A stretch of DNA of 64,000 nt, from positions 806,001 through 870,000 of the forward strand of contig NZ_CP115768.1 of the NCBI RefSeq assembly GCF_027912835.1, read 5' to 3'. Position 1 is the first letter of the stretch. Each line of letters starts with the position of its first letter. This document shows positions 17,976-26,960 of this stretch, in pieces. The stretch comes from Paracoccus sediminicola. GTDB taxonomy: Bacteria > Pseudomonadota > Alphaproteobacteria > Rhodobacterales > Rhodobacteraceae. The notes below the pieces were generated by a model. It searched no databases and was not told where the DNA came from. It saw nothing but the letters and a program-made list of their open reading frames with translations. The translations under genes and the position numbers were made by a program.

Positions 17976-18682
17976 GCGAGTGGAAGGCCCGCAGGTTCTG
18001 GAAACAGGCCGATGCCGAGCCGGCGGAGGGCGGCTTCCGCGTTGCGCTGGACGGTCGCCCGGTGATGACACCCGGCAAGCAGAGGCTGATCCTGCCGACC
18101 GCGGCTCTTGCCGAGGCGGTGGCGGAGGAATGGGACGCGCAGGGCGATGTGATCGACCCGCTCTCCATGCCGCTCACGAGGGCGGCGAACTCGGCCATCG
18201 AGAAGGTGACACCGCAATTCGATGCGGTGGCGGATATGCTGGCAGCCTATGGCGGCACTGATCTTCTGTGCTATCGCGCCGCCGATCCCGAAGAGCTGCG
18301 CGCGCGGCAAGAGGCGCGGTGGAACCCGTTGCTCGACTGGGCCGAGACGGCGCTTGGCGCTCGGCTGGCGGTGACGCAGGGGGTGATGCCGGTGGCGCAG
18401 GACGCGGATGCTCTGACGCGGCTGCGCGACCGGATCGGCGCGCTCGACCCGTTCCGGCTGACCGGGTTGCATGATCTGGTGACGCTGCCGGGTTCACTGA
18501 TCCTGGGGTTGGCCGTGAAAGAGGGCCGGCTGAGCGCAGCTGAGGCCCATGAGTTGTCGCGGATCGACGAAGAATATCAGGCCGAGATCTGGGGTCGCGA
18601 CGAAGAGGCCGACACCGCCGCCGCGAACCGGCGTGAGGCCATGCAACAGGCCGCCCGGTTCCTGGGGCTGCTGAATTCGTGA
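17972..18682 (+). CDS. ATP12-family F1-ATPase assembly chaperone
   Basis: Chaperone that binds the F1 alpha subunit during ATP synthase assembly, found in alphaproteobacteria and mitochondria. 236 residues with KARRFWKQADAEP, DGRPVMTPGK and PLSMPLTRAANSAI near the N terminus and the acidic IDEEYQAEIWGRDEEAD at the C terminus. Start overlaps the HAD gene by four bases (ATGA). Last gene of the crcB-rluC-HAD-ATP12 run. Confidence 0.93.
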   Translation: MSEWKARRFWKQADAEPAEGGFRVALDGRPVMTPGKQRLILPTAALAEAVAEEWDAQGDVIDPLSMPLTRAANSAIEKVTPQFDAVADMLAAYGGTDLLCYRAADPEELRARQEARWNPLLDWAETALGARLAVTQGVMPVAQDADALTRLRDRIGALDPFRLTGLHDLVTLPGSLILGLAVKEGRLSAAEAHELSRIDEEYQAEIWGRDEEADTAAANRREAMQQAARFLGLLNS

Positions 18683-18800
18683 ACATGCCCGCGGAGCACG
18701 CGCTTGACGCATCGCGGCTGATCGGCACAATACCGCCTATCTCGTCCGGTGGGTCGGAAGGCAAAATGGCGGCATGCCGCCTGAACGAAAAGGAAGATCC

Positions 18801-19826
18801 ATGAAAGCTACCGCTTTTGCCGGTGTCTTTGCCGTCGCCGCCGCGATCGGAGGCGCGTCTCTGGCCGAGGATGGCGATACCCTGTCGCAGGTGCAGGAGC
18901 GCGACCGGCTGAATTGCGGCGTCAATACCGGGCTGGTGGGCTTTGCCGCGCCGGACGCCAATGGCAACTGGTCGGGTTTTGACGTGGCCTTCTGCAAGGC
19001 TGTCGCGGCGGCGGTTCTGGGCGACCCGTCAAAGGTCGATTATCATCCCACGGACGGCGAGACCCGCTTTGAGATGCTGGCCGATGGCAGCGTCGATTTG
19101 CTGGCGCGCAATACCACCTTTACCTTCTCCTTCGACACCGGGCGCGATTTCGATTTCGTCGGCGTGAACTATTATGACGGGCAGAGCTTCATGGTGCCCA
19201 AATCGCTTGGCATCACATCGGCCAAGGATCTCGACGGCGCCTCGATCTGCGTGCAGAGCGGGACCACCACCGAGCTGAACCTCAAGGATTACTTCGAAGC
19301 CAATATGATGGAATACCAGCCGGTGCGGCTGACCAGCAATGCCGAAGGTGAGCAGGAATATATGTCGGGCGCCTGCGACGCCTATACCTCGGACATGTCG
19401 GGGCTTGCCTCGACCCGCGCTGCTTTCGCGACGCCCGGCGATCATGTCATCCTGCCCGAGATCATCTCGAAAGAGCCGCTGGGTCCGGTCGTTCGGCATG
19501 GCGACAATAACTGGGCCGATATCGTCCGCTGGACGCTCTACGCGCTGATCGCCGCGGAAGAATACGGCGTGACCTCGGCCAATATCGAGGAATTGTCGAA
19601 AAACGCTCAGAACCCCGAGGTGCAGCGTCTTCTGGGTGCGAATGGCGATCTGGGCGAGATGCTGGGGCTGGATAATGAATGGGCCAAGCGGGCCATCGCC
19701 GCTTCGGGCAATTACGGCGAGATCTTCGCCGCCACCATCGGCGACCAGACCCCGATCGGGCTGGTGCGCGGGCTGAATGCGCAATGGACCCAGGGCGGGC
19801 TGATGTACGCGATGCCGTTCCGCTGA
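18801..19826 (+). CDS. Amino-acid ABC transporter periplasmic binding protein (AapJ/BztA-like), orphan
   Basis: 341-residue family-3 solute-binding protein with a cleavable signal peptide (MKATAFAGVFAVAAAIGGASLA). RDRLNCGVNTGLVGFA, WSGFDVAFCKAVAAAV and ARNTTFTFSFDTGRDF match binding proteins for polar and general amino acids. The start at 18801 follows AAAAGGAAGATCC. Its permease and ATPase genes, which normally follow, are missing: a terminator comes 27 bases after the stop and then an unrelated operon. It must work with subunits encoded elsewhere or act as a sensor. Confidence 0.92.
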   Translation: MKATAFAGVFAVAAAIGGASLAEDGDTLSQVQERDRLNCGVNTGLVGFAAPDANGNWSGFDVAFCKAVAAAVLGDPSKVDYHPTDGETRFEMLADGSVDLLARNTTFTFSFDTGRDFDFVGVNYYDGQSFMVPKSLGITSAKDLDGASICVQSGTTTELNLKDYFEANMMEYQPVRLTSNAEGEQEYMSGACDAYTSDMSGLASTRAAFATPGDHVILPEIISKEPLGPVVRHGDNNWADIVRWTLYALIAAEEYGVTSANIEELSKNAQNPEVQRLLGANGDLGEMLGLDNEWAKRAIAASGNYGEIFAATIGDQTPIGLVRGLNAQWTQGGLMYAMPFR

Positions 19827-19853
19827 CCCGCTGAACTTTCCCCACCGCATCGG

Positions 19854-19888
19854 ACGGCGCGCAATTCTTTGAATCTGCGCGCCGTTTT
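19854..19888 (+). terminator. Rho-independent terminator after the amino-acid binding protein
   Basis: ACGGCGCGCA (19854-19863) pairs with TGCGCGCCGT (19876-19885) around a 12-base loop, followed by TTTTATTT. Confidence 0.9.
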
Positions 19889-19962
19889 ATTTGCGCCGTG
19901 GCGGGCGGGAACTTGCGGTCGCGGGGTCCCGTTATGTTCGCAGTTCAACTCAGGAGGACGAC

Positions 19963-20436
19963 ATGTCCGACGACGTCAAGACGGAATTCCGCGACCGGCT
20001 GGAAAAAGTGCGCACCGGGATGCTGGAAGTGGATGGGCGGTTTCTGCCCATGTCGCATAATCTGATCGAAAACGATCCGCATTTCTGGTTCATCACCGCC
20101 AAGGAAACCCCGATGGCCAAGGCCGCCGCGCAATCGGCGCAGGCCCGCTATACGATTTGCAGCGATGGCAAGGGGCTCTACGCCGATATCCAAGGCGCGC
20201 TGGAACTGTCGAACGATCAGGAAAAGCTGGACGAGGTCTGGAGCGTCATTGCGTCGAGCTGGTTCGAGGAAGGCAAGCAGGACCCCGATCTGCAACTGGT
20301 CCGCTATACACCCGCGAAGGCTGAGGTCTGGCTGACCGATAGCGGTGCCATCGGCTTTCTCTACGAGGTCGCCAAGGCCAATATCACCGGCGATCAGCCC
20401 GATATGGGCACCCATACCAGCATCACGCTGCCCTGA
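19963..20436 (+). CDS. Pyridoxamine 5'-phosphate oxidase-like protein (general stress protein 26 type)
   Basis: 157-residue split-barrel flavin-binding-like protein. HNLIENDPHFWFITAKETPMAK and WFEEGKQDPDLQLVRYTP are typical of the Pyrid_ox_like/general stress protein 26 family, which may bind FMN or F420 and whose substrates are unknown. The start follows a strong CAGGAGGAC site. The next gene begins at the base after its stop, so it is probably the first gene of the ligase-associated repair operon. No SOS-type box was found in front of it. Confidence 0.8.
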   Translation: MSDDVKTEFRDRLEKVRTGMLEVDGRFLPMSHNLIENDPHFWFITAKETPMAKAAAQSAQARYTICSDGKGLYADIQGALELSNDQEKLDEVWSVIASSWFEEGKQDPDLQLVRYTPAKAEVWLTDSGAIGFLYEVAKANITGDQPDMGTHTSITLP

Positions 20437-21444
20437 ATGTCGCGGGGTCGCGCACCCCTGATTCCGAAACCCGAGGGGCTTTACTGCCCCTCGGGCGATT
20501 TTTTCGTGGACCCGGTGCGGCCGGTCGCGCGCGCGCTGATCACCCACGGCCATGCCGATCATGCGCGGGCGGGGCATGGCGCGGTTCTGGCGACGCGGCA
20601 GACGCTGGAGATCATGGCCATCCGCTATGGCGCGGATTTCACCGCGTCCCGGCAAGAGGCCGAGGGCGAGATGCGCGTGGGCGATGCCACGGTCAGTTTT
20701 CACCCGGCGGGGCATGTGCTTGGCTCGGCGCAGATTTCGGTGACGGCGGCGGGCAGGCGGGTGACGGTCTCGGGCGATTATGCGCGGGTGCCCAATGCCT
20801 CCTGCGCCGCGTGGGAGCCGGTGCCCTGCGACATCTTCGTGACCGAGGCGACATTCGGCCTGCCGGTCTTTCGCCATCCCGATCCGCAATCCGAGATGGC
20901 CAAGCTGCTGGAATCGGTCCGCGCCTTCCCCGAACGCGCGCATCTGATCGGCGCCTATTCTCTGGGCAAGGCGCAGCGGGTCATCATGTTGCTGCGCGAG
21001 GCTGGCTGGGACGCGCCGATCTTCATCCACGGCGCCTTGCAGAAGCTGTGCGATTATCACCTGGCCGAGGGCATTCCGCTGGGCGATCTGCGCCCGGCCA
21101 CCACCGACAAGATGAAGAAGGCAGAGTTCGCCGGCCAGATCATCATCGCCCCGCCCTCGGCCTTCGAGGCGACATGGGCGCAGCGCTTCCCCGACCCGGT
21201 CATCGCCTTTGCCAGCGGCTGGATGTCGGTGCGCGCACGGGCGCGGCAGCGCGGGGTGGAACTGCCGCTGGTGATCTCGGATCATGTGGACTGGCCCGAC
21301 CTGACCCGCACCATCGAGGAACTCGACCCTGCCGAGACATGGGTCACCCATGGCCGCGAGGATGCCGTCATCCGATGGTGCGAATTGCAGGGCCGCCGCG
21401 CCATCCCGCTGCATCTGGCGGGCTATGAAGACGAGGCCGAGTGA
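20437..21444 (+). CDS. Ligase-associated DNA exonuclease (metallo-beta-lactamase fold)
   Basis: 335-residue nuclease of the SNM1/Artemis-like metallo-beta-lactamase superfamily, the Exo member of the bacterial Exo-Lig-Lhr-MPE repair set. The metal motif is ITHGHADHARAG; FHPAGHVLGSAQ, VSGDYAR and ISDHVDWPDL supply other ligands. It begins immediately after the PNPOx-like stop and its own stop overlaps the ligase start by one base (TGATG), indicating coupled translation. By analogy it trims 3' DNA ends before ligation. Confidence 0.9.
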   Translation: MSRGRAPLIPKPEGLYCPSGDFFVDPVRPVARALITHGHADHARAGHGAVLATRQTLEIMAIRYGADFTASRQEAEGEMRVGDATVSFHPAGHVLGSAQISVTAAGRRVTVSGDYARVPNASCAAWEPVPCDIFVTEATFGLPVFRHPDPQSEMAKLLESVRAFPERAHLIGAYSLGKAQRVIMLLREAGWDAPIFIHGALQKLCDYHLAEGIPLGDLRPATTDKMKKAEFAGQIIIAPPSAFEATWAQRFPDPVIAFASGWMSVRARARQRGVELPLVISDHVDWPDLTRTIEELDPAETWVTHGREDAVIRWCELQGRRAIPLHLAGYEDEAE

Positions 21445-23024
21445 TGCGCGAATTTGCCCATCTTCTCGAACGTCTGGCCTTCACCCCGCAGCGCAACGGC
21501 AAGCTGCGGCTGCTCGGGCGCTATTTCGGCGCGACGCCGGACCCGGAGCGCGGGCTGGCGCTTGCGGCGCTGACCGGGGATCTGAAACTGCGCGCGGTGA
21601 CGTCGTCGATGCTGCGCGGGCTGGTGACCGAGCGGGTGGACGAACAGCTTTTCGCGGCGAGCTATGATTTCGTCGGCGATCTGGCCGAGACCATCGCGCT
21701 GATCTGGCCCGAGCCCGAGGCACCGCCCAACGATGCCGATCTGCCGCTGCCGATGCTGGTCGAGGAATTGCAATCCACCGGCAAGGCCGGGCTGCCCGTG
21801 TTGATCGCCTCGCGTCTGGATGCGCTGAACCCGTCCGAACGCTACGCTTATCTGAAACTCGCCACGGGCGGGCTGCGCGTGGGCGTCTCGGCCCGGCTGG
21901 CGCGGGCGGCGCTCGCCGAATATGGCGAACTGCCGCTGACCGAGATCGAGGAGATCTGGCACGGGCTGAAACCGCCCTATCTGGAATTGTTCCAATGGGC
22001 CGAGGGCGGCGAGAAACCCGTCTCGGCGGCGCTCGCGCCGTTCCGCCCGGTGATGCTGTCCACCGGCACGGATCTTCAGGCGCTGCAATCGCTGGAACCC
22101 TCGGAATATGCCGCCGAGTGGAAATGGGACGGTATCCGCGTGCAGGCGGTGTCGGATCAGGGGACACGGCGGCTCTATTCCCGGACCGGAGAGGATATTG
22201 GCGGAGCCTTTCCCGATCTGCTCGACCGGCTGGAATTTGACGGGGTGATCGACGGTGAATTGCTGGTCCGGCGCGGTGATGTGGTGGGCAGTTTCGGCGA
22301 TCTGCAACAGCGGCTGAACCGCAAGACCGTGTCGAAAAAGCTGCTGGCGAGCCACCCGGCGGGGCTGCGCGCCTATGACCTGCTGATCTGGGGCGGTCGC
22401 GATCTGCGGCAGATGCCTTTCGAATCGCGCCGCGCGAGGCTGGAGGCCGCGATCGAGGGGCTGGACGATCGCCGCATCGACGCCTCGCCGCTGCTGCAAT
22501 TCGACACATGGGAGGAACTTGCCGCTTTGCGTGCCGACCCGCCCGATGCCGTGATCGAAGGGATCATGCTGAAACGCCGCGACAGCGCCTATCAGGCCGG
22601 GCGGATCAGGGGGCCGTGGTTCAAATGGAAACGCGATCCGATGGTCATCGATGCGGTGCTGATGTATGCCCAACGCGGCCACGGCAAACGCTCGGGCTAT
22701 TATTCGGATTTCACCTTCGGGGTCTGGGACGGGGGCGAGCTGGTGCCGGTGGGCAAGGCGTATTTCGGCTTTACGGATGAGGAATTGAAGGATCTCGACC
22801 GCTTCGTCAGGAACAACACCGTGGACCGTTTCGGCCCGGTCCGCGCCGTGGCGCAGAAGAAGGTCGTCGAGGTGGCCTTCGAGGGGCTGAACCGCTCGGC
22901 CCGGCACAAATCCGGCGTGGCGATGCGTTTTCCCCGCATCAGCCGCATCCGCGACGACAAGCCGGCGGGAGAGGCCGACCGGATCGAGACGCTGCGCGAC
23001 ATGCTGCCGCCCACGCTGACATGA
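21444..23024 (+). CDS. ATP-dependent DNA ligase (ligase-associated cluster)
   Basis: 526-residue ATP-dependent DNA ligase. An N-terminal DNA-binding domain is followed by the nucleotidyltransferase motif I EWKWDGIR (Lys227 would be adenylated), motif III DGELLVRRG, motif V KRRDSAYQAGR and an OB domain ending near ARHKSGVAMRFPRISR. The ATG at 21444 is chosen over a GTG three bases earlier, giving one-base overlap with the exonuclease. It overlaps the helicase start by four bases. It joins ends processed by the neighbouring nucleases. Confidence 0.93.
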   Translation: MREFAHLLERLAFTPQRNGKLRLLGRYFGATPDPERGLALAALTGDLKLRAVTSSMLRGLVTERVDEQLFAASYDFVGDLAETIALIWPEPEAPPNDADLPLPMLVEELQSTGKAGLPVLIASRLDALNPSERYAYLKLATGGLRVGVSARLARAALAEYGELPLTEIEEIWHGLKPPYLELFQWAEGGEKPVSAALAPFRPVMLSTGTDLQALQSLEPSEYAAEWKWDGIRVQAVSDQGTRRLYSRTGEDIGGAFPDLLDRLEFDGVIDGELLVRRGDVVGSFGDLQQRLNRKTVSKKLLASHPAGLRAYDLLIWGGRDLRQMPFESRRARLEAAIEGLDDRRIDASPLLQFDTWEELAALRADPPDAVIEGIMLKRRDSAYQAGRIRGPWFKWKRDPMVIDAVLMYAQRGHGKRSGYYSDFTFGVWDGGELVPVGKAYFGFTDEELKDLDRFVRNNTVDRFGPVRAVAQKKVVEVAFEGLNRSARHKSGVAMRFPRISRIRDDKPAGEADRIETLRDMLPPTLT

Positions 23025-25414
23025 GCCTGCCCGCCCCGATTGCCGACTGGTTCGCCCGTCAGGGCTGGACCCCGCATCCGCACCAGATCGAGCTGTTCGG
23101 GGCGCAGGGCGACACGCTGCTAATCGCGCCGACCGGGGGCGGCAAGACGCTGGCCGGGTTTCTGCCGACGCTTGCCGCGCTGATGCAGGATGCGCGGGCG
23201 GGGTTGCATACGCTCTATGTGTCGCCGCTGAAGGCGCTGACCCATGACATTGCGCGCAACCTCTCGCGCCCGGTGGCGGATCTGGGGATCGACATCCGCA
23301 TCGAGGACCGCACCGGCGACACCGCCGCCGCGCGCCGGGCCCGGCAGCGCGTGGACCCGCCGCAGATCCTGCTGACCACGCCCGAGAGCCTGGCCCTGAT
23401 GCTGTCCTATCCCGAAGCGCCGCAGATCTTCGGCAGCCTGCAACGCGTGGTCATCGACGAGATCCACGCGCTTGCCGAATCGAAGCGCGGCGATCAGCTG
23501 ATGCTGGGGCTGGCCCGGCTGCGCAGCCTCGCGCCCGATCTGAGGGTCAGCGCCCTGTCGGCGACGGTCGAGGACCCGCAGGCGCTTGCGCAATATCTCG
23601 GTGGGGCGCGTATCGTTCAGGCCGATCCCGGCCCCGCGCCCGACATTGCCATGCTGGAAACCACACACCCGCCGCCCTGGTCCGGCGGGGGCGGGGCCTA
23701 TGCGGCGCGCGACGTGATGGCGGCGATCGAGGATGCGCGGCTGACGCTTGTGTTCATCAACACCCGCGCGCAGGCCGAGCTGTTCTTCCAGTCGCTCTGG
23801 GCGGTGAACGACAACAACCTGCCCATCGGTCTGCATCACGGCTCGCTGTCCCGAGAGGTCCGCGCCAAGGCCGAGGCGGCGATGGCGGCAGGAGAGTTGC
23901 GCGCGGTGGTGGCGACGGGCAGTCTCGATCTGGGCATCGACTGGGGCGATGTGGATCTGGTGATCCAGGTCGGCGCGCCGAAAAACGTCAAGCGTCTGGT
24001 GCAGCGCATCGGGCGGGCCAATCACCGCTATAACGCGCCGTCCCGCGCGCGGATCGTGCCGGCGAACCGGTTCGAGATCATCGAATGCGTGGCTGCGCTG
24101 CAAGCCGTGGCCGAGGGCGATCTGGACGGCGAGGGGCGCGGACCGGTCGGGACATGGGGCGGGCTGGATGTGGTCTGCCAGCAGATTCTGCTGACCGCCT
24201 GTGCCGGGCCGTTCGACGCGGATGCGCTGTTTCAGGAACTGTGCAGCGCCGGGCCTTACACGGCGCTGACGCGGGCGCAATTCGACGACTGCCTCGATTT
24301 CGTGGCGACCGGCGGCTATGCGCTGCGCGCCTATGATCGCTGGCAGCGTCTGGTCGAGCGCGACGGCTCGTGGCAGCTTCGCGATCCCCGCGCCGCCCGG
24401 ATGATCCGCATGAATATCGGCACCATCACCGATACCGAGAAACTCAAGGTCCGCCGCCGCACCGGCCCGGCTTTGGGCGAGATCGAGGAGGGCTTCGCGG
24501 CCAGCCTCGCCCCCGGCGACACCTTCCTGATCGGCGGCCAAACCGTGCGCTATGACCGGCTGCGCGAAATGGTCGTCGAGGTCACGCCGCAGCCCTCGCG
24601 CGATCCGCGCATCGCCACATTCGCGGGCACCAAGCTGGCGACCTCGACCGAGCTCTCCGCGCGGGTGCTGGCGCTGATCGGCGATCCGGCGGCGTGGGAC
24701 GCGCTGCCCGGTCACACGCGGGACTGGCTGGAATTGCAGCGCGAAATCTCGGTCCTGCCGCAGCCCGGCACGCTGACCTGCGAAACCTTCCTGCGCGGCC
24801 GCGCCTATTTCTGCGCCTATAGCTTCGCGGGGCGCAATGCGAACCAGACGCTCGGCCTGCTGGTCACGCGGCGGATGGAGGAGGCGGGGCTTGGCCCGCT
24901 GGGATTTGTCGCCACCGATTACGCGCTGCTGATCTGGTCGATGGACCCGGTGCGCGATCCGGCGCCGTTCTTCGCGCCGGAATCGCTGCGCGACGGGCTG
25001 GATGACTGGCTGGGCGAGAACGCGGTGATGAAGCGCAGTTTCCGCAATGTCGCGATGGTGGCGGGTCTGTTGCAGCGCAACCTGCTGGGGCAGCGCAAAT
25101 CGGGCAAGCAGGCGACGTTTTCCAGCGACATCATCTATGACACGCTGCGCCGCCACGATCCCGACCATCTGCTGATGCGGCTGACCCGGACCGAGGCGAT
25201 GCGCGGTCTGGTGGATTTCGGACGGGTGGAAGAGATGCTCGCCTCGCGCCCCGAGATCGTCCACGCCATGCCGCCCCATGTCACCCCGCTGGCCGCACCG
25301 CTGCTGCTGGAGGTCGGCAAGGTGCCGATCCGCGGTCTGGGCGAGGACCGGCTGCTGGAAGAGGAAGCCGCGCGGATGATGTCCGAGGCCGGGCTGAACG
25401 GCGAGGCGGCATGA
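23021..25414 (+). CDS. Ligase-associated DEXH-box DNA helicase (Lhr-core type)
   Basis: 797-residue superfamily 2 helicase. Walker A APTGGGKTLAG (residues 36-46), DEIH box VVIDEIHALAESKRGDQ, SALSATVEDP motif III, and motif VI VQRIGRANHR; a winged-helix and Lhr-core region follow, with TDTEKLKVRRR-like residues. It corresponds to the Lhr-Core enzyme of the four-gene repair set and should be a 3'-5' ssDNA translocase. Overlaps by four bases at both ends (ligase and PdeM), so the operon is tightly coupled. Confidence 0.93.
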   Translation: MSLPAPIADWFARQGWTPHPHQIELFGAQGDTLLIAPTGGGKTLAGFLPTLAALMQDARAGLHTLYVSPLKALTHDIARNLSRPVADLGIDIRIEDRTGDTAAARRARQRVDPPQILLTTPESLALMLSYPEAPQIFGSLQRVVIDEIHALAESKRGDQLMLGLARLRSLAPDLRVSALSATVEDPQALAQYLGGARIVQADPGPAPDIAMLETTHPPPWSGGGGAYAARDVMAAIEDARLTLVFINTRAQAELFFQSLWAVNDNNLPIGLHHGSLSREVRAKAEAAMAAGELRAVVATGSLDLGIDWGDVDLVIQVGAPKNVKRLVQRIGRANHRYNAPSRARIVPANRFEIIECVAALQAVAEGDLDGEGRGPVGTWGGLDVVCQQILLTACAGPFDADALFQELCSAGPYTALTRAQFDDCLDFVATGGYALRAYDRWQRLVERDGSWQLRDPRAARMIRMNIGTITDTEKLKVRRRTGPALGEIEEGFAASLAPGDTFLIGGQTVRYDRLREMVVEVTPQPSRDPRIATFAGTKLATSTELSARVLALIGDPAAWDALPGHTRDWLELQREISVLPQPGTLTCETFLRGRAYFCAYSFAGRNANQTLGLLVTRRMEEAGLGPLGFVATDYALLIWSMDPVRDPAPFFAPESLRDGLDDWLGENAVMKRSFRNVAMVAGLLQRNLLGQRKSGKQATFSSDIIYDTLRRHDPDHLLMRLTRTEAMRGLVDFGRVEEMLASRPEIVHAMPPHVTPLAAPLLLEVGKVPIRGLGEDRLLEEEAARMMSEAGLNGEAA

Positions 25415-26046
25415 CCAGCCATGCGTTCCGCTTTGCCGGGCATGATTTCATCGCCCGCGCCTCCGGTGCGCTCTACTGGCCTGCGCAGGACATGCTGATC
25501 CTCGCCGATCTGCATCTGGGCAAGTCCGAGCGTATGGCGCGGCGCGGAGGGGCGCTGTTGCCGCCGTTCGAAACGCGCGAAACGCTGAACCGGCTCGGCG
25601 CGGAGCTGGCGCAGACCCAGCCCGCGCGGCTGGCGCTTCTGGGCGATATTCACGATGACGACGCCGCCGCCGAGGCGCTGCCCGAGATTGAGCGGGCCAT
25701 GTTCGGCGGGCTGATGGCGCGGGCCGAGACGCTGCTTGTGGCGGGCAATCACGACGTGGCGGGCGGGCTGGAGGAGAGGGTGATCGACGGTCTGGCGCTG
25801 CGCCATATCGCCGGGCAGGGGCCGGATATTTCCGGCCATTATCACCCCAAGGCGCGCGTCGCGGGACGGGCGCGGCCCTGTTTTCTGATCGGGCGCGATC
25901 ACCTGATATTGCCCGCCTTCGGTCACTATACCGGCGGTCTTGCGCATGACAGCGCACCGCTGCGCCGGCTGGTGCCGCAGGGCATTGCGGTTCTGACCGG
26001 GCGGCGTGCGCTGCCGGTTCCGGTCCGGCACGCGGCGCCGGGCTGA
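25411..26046 (+). CDS. Ligase-associated metallophosphoesterase/endonuclease PdeM (MPE)
   Basis: 211-residue calcineurin-like metallophosphoesterase with the binuclear-metal motifs LADLHLGKSERMARRG, LGDIHDDD, VAGNHDVAGG and ISGHYHPKAR. In the Exo-Lig-Lhr-MPE system described from Pseudomonas putida, this partner is a manganese-dependent ssDNA endonuclease. It overlaps the helicase stop by four bases (ATGA) and is the last gene of the operon, meeting the convergent marR gene 3 bases later. Confidence 0.92.
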   Translation: MTSHAFRFAGHDFIARASGALYWPAQDMLILADLHLGKSERMARRGGALLPPFETRETLNRLGAELAQTQPARLALLGDIHDDDAAAEALPEIERAMFGGLMARAETLLVAGNHDVAGGLEERVIDGLALRHIAGQGPDISGHYHPKARVAGRARPCFLIGRDHLILPAFGHYTGGLAHDSAPLRRLVPQGIAVLTGRRALPVPVRHAAPG

Positions 26047-26049
26047 GGC

Positions 26050-26565
26050 TCAGTTCGCGGCGGCGGTCTCGCGCTGTGCGGGCATCTCGGCTGCGGTATC
26101 GGCGTAATGCGTCACCAGCCGTCCCAGCAGGCTGAACAGCTTGTCGCGATCGCGCTGTCCGAGCGGTTCCAGAAGGGTTTCCTGCTGGTTGCGGATCTCG
26201 TTGCGCAGATCATTCCACCGCATCTCGCCCTCACGGCTGAGCCTCAATGCGTTATAGCGGCGGTCGGATTTCGGCTTGTCGCGGATGACGAAGCCCTCGC
26301 TTTCCATCCGGCTCACGATTTTCGTGACGGCAGATTTCTTGAGCACCACCGCCGCGGCAAGGTCGTTCTGCGAGATCCCCGGATTGAGTCCGATCAGGCT
26401 CAGCAGCGCCACGCTGCCGCTGATCGGATCATGCTCGCGATAGAAATCCGCGTTGAGATTCCGCACATGCGCGCGCAGGACGCGGGATAAAAACGACAAA
26501 TCTCTGGCAAGAAAGCCAAGCTCTATCCCGTCCAGCAAATAGGCATTTTCGTCAATTTTGCTCAT
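26050..26565 (-). CDS. MarR-family transcription regulator
   Basis: 171-residue winged-helix regulator. GLNPGISQNDLAAAVVLKKSAVTKIVSRMESEGFVIRDK is the recognition helix-wing region, followed by the DRRYNALRLSREGE wing. It is convergent with pdeM and divergent from the dipeptide ABC operon 395 bases away, so the ABC operon or its own promoter are likely targets. A 10-bp palindrome TAACATGTTA at 26659-26668 in the divergent gap could be its operator. The ligand is unknown. Confidence 0.9.
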   Translation of the reverse strand: MSKIDENAYLLDGIELGFLARDLSFLSRVLRAHVRNLNADFYREHDPISGSVALLSLIGLNPGISQNDLAAAVVLKKSAVTKIVSRMESEGFVIRDKPKSDRRYNALRLSREGEMRWNDLRNEIRNQQETLLEPLGQRDRDKLFSLLGRLVTHYADTAAEMPAQRETAAAN

Positions 26566-26960
26566 TAAATAGGCCTTCTGTCCATGCCGCCCTAATAATC
26601 AGGAAACTGGCAGACCCGCCCGCATCACGCGACGCTCCCACAATTTTCCACTTGTTACTAACATGTTAATTCGATTGCACGTCAATGAGGCGCTTAAAAT
26701 ATAGGCACAAATCCGCTCAGCGCGGGCCGCGAGAAGCGACATGCCCGTCAAACGGTTGTTAACTTGCCGGACATTTCCGGCACCCTGGCCATGCGATGGC
26801 CGGTCATGATGGGGCGATGCGATTCCCGCTGCCCGTCTGCACAGTCTGTTTCGCTCAACTTCAAAGTGCAACCCGCTTGCATCGGCGCAGCGGTTTGGGG
26901 CAAGCTTTGCCGATCAAGGATCCGCGGAAATGCGGACCGTTGTCCAACAGGAGTTGCAAG
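26566..26960. promoter_or_regulatory. Divergent control region between marR and dppA
   Basis: No gene is visible in these 395 bases. It holds an AT-rich block with the palindrome TAACATGTTA (26659-26668), a -35-like TTGCAC (26675-26680) followed by the AT-rich AATATAGG (26698-26705) as a possible -10 for dppA, and a GCCGG-ACATTT-CCGGC inverted repeat at 26766-26781. The resulting dppA leader would be about 250 bases. Confidence 0.4.

Noticed and set aside
23120..25279. A 719-codon open frame antisense to the Lhr-type helicase, and similar long antisense frames (for example 28601-30166, 26970-28517, 40807-42729)
   Set aside because: They are mirror frames of high-G+C genes, with biased composition and no homology or ribosome-binding sites; the plus-strand products have clear motifs.
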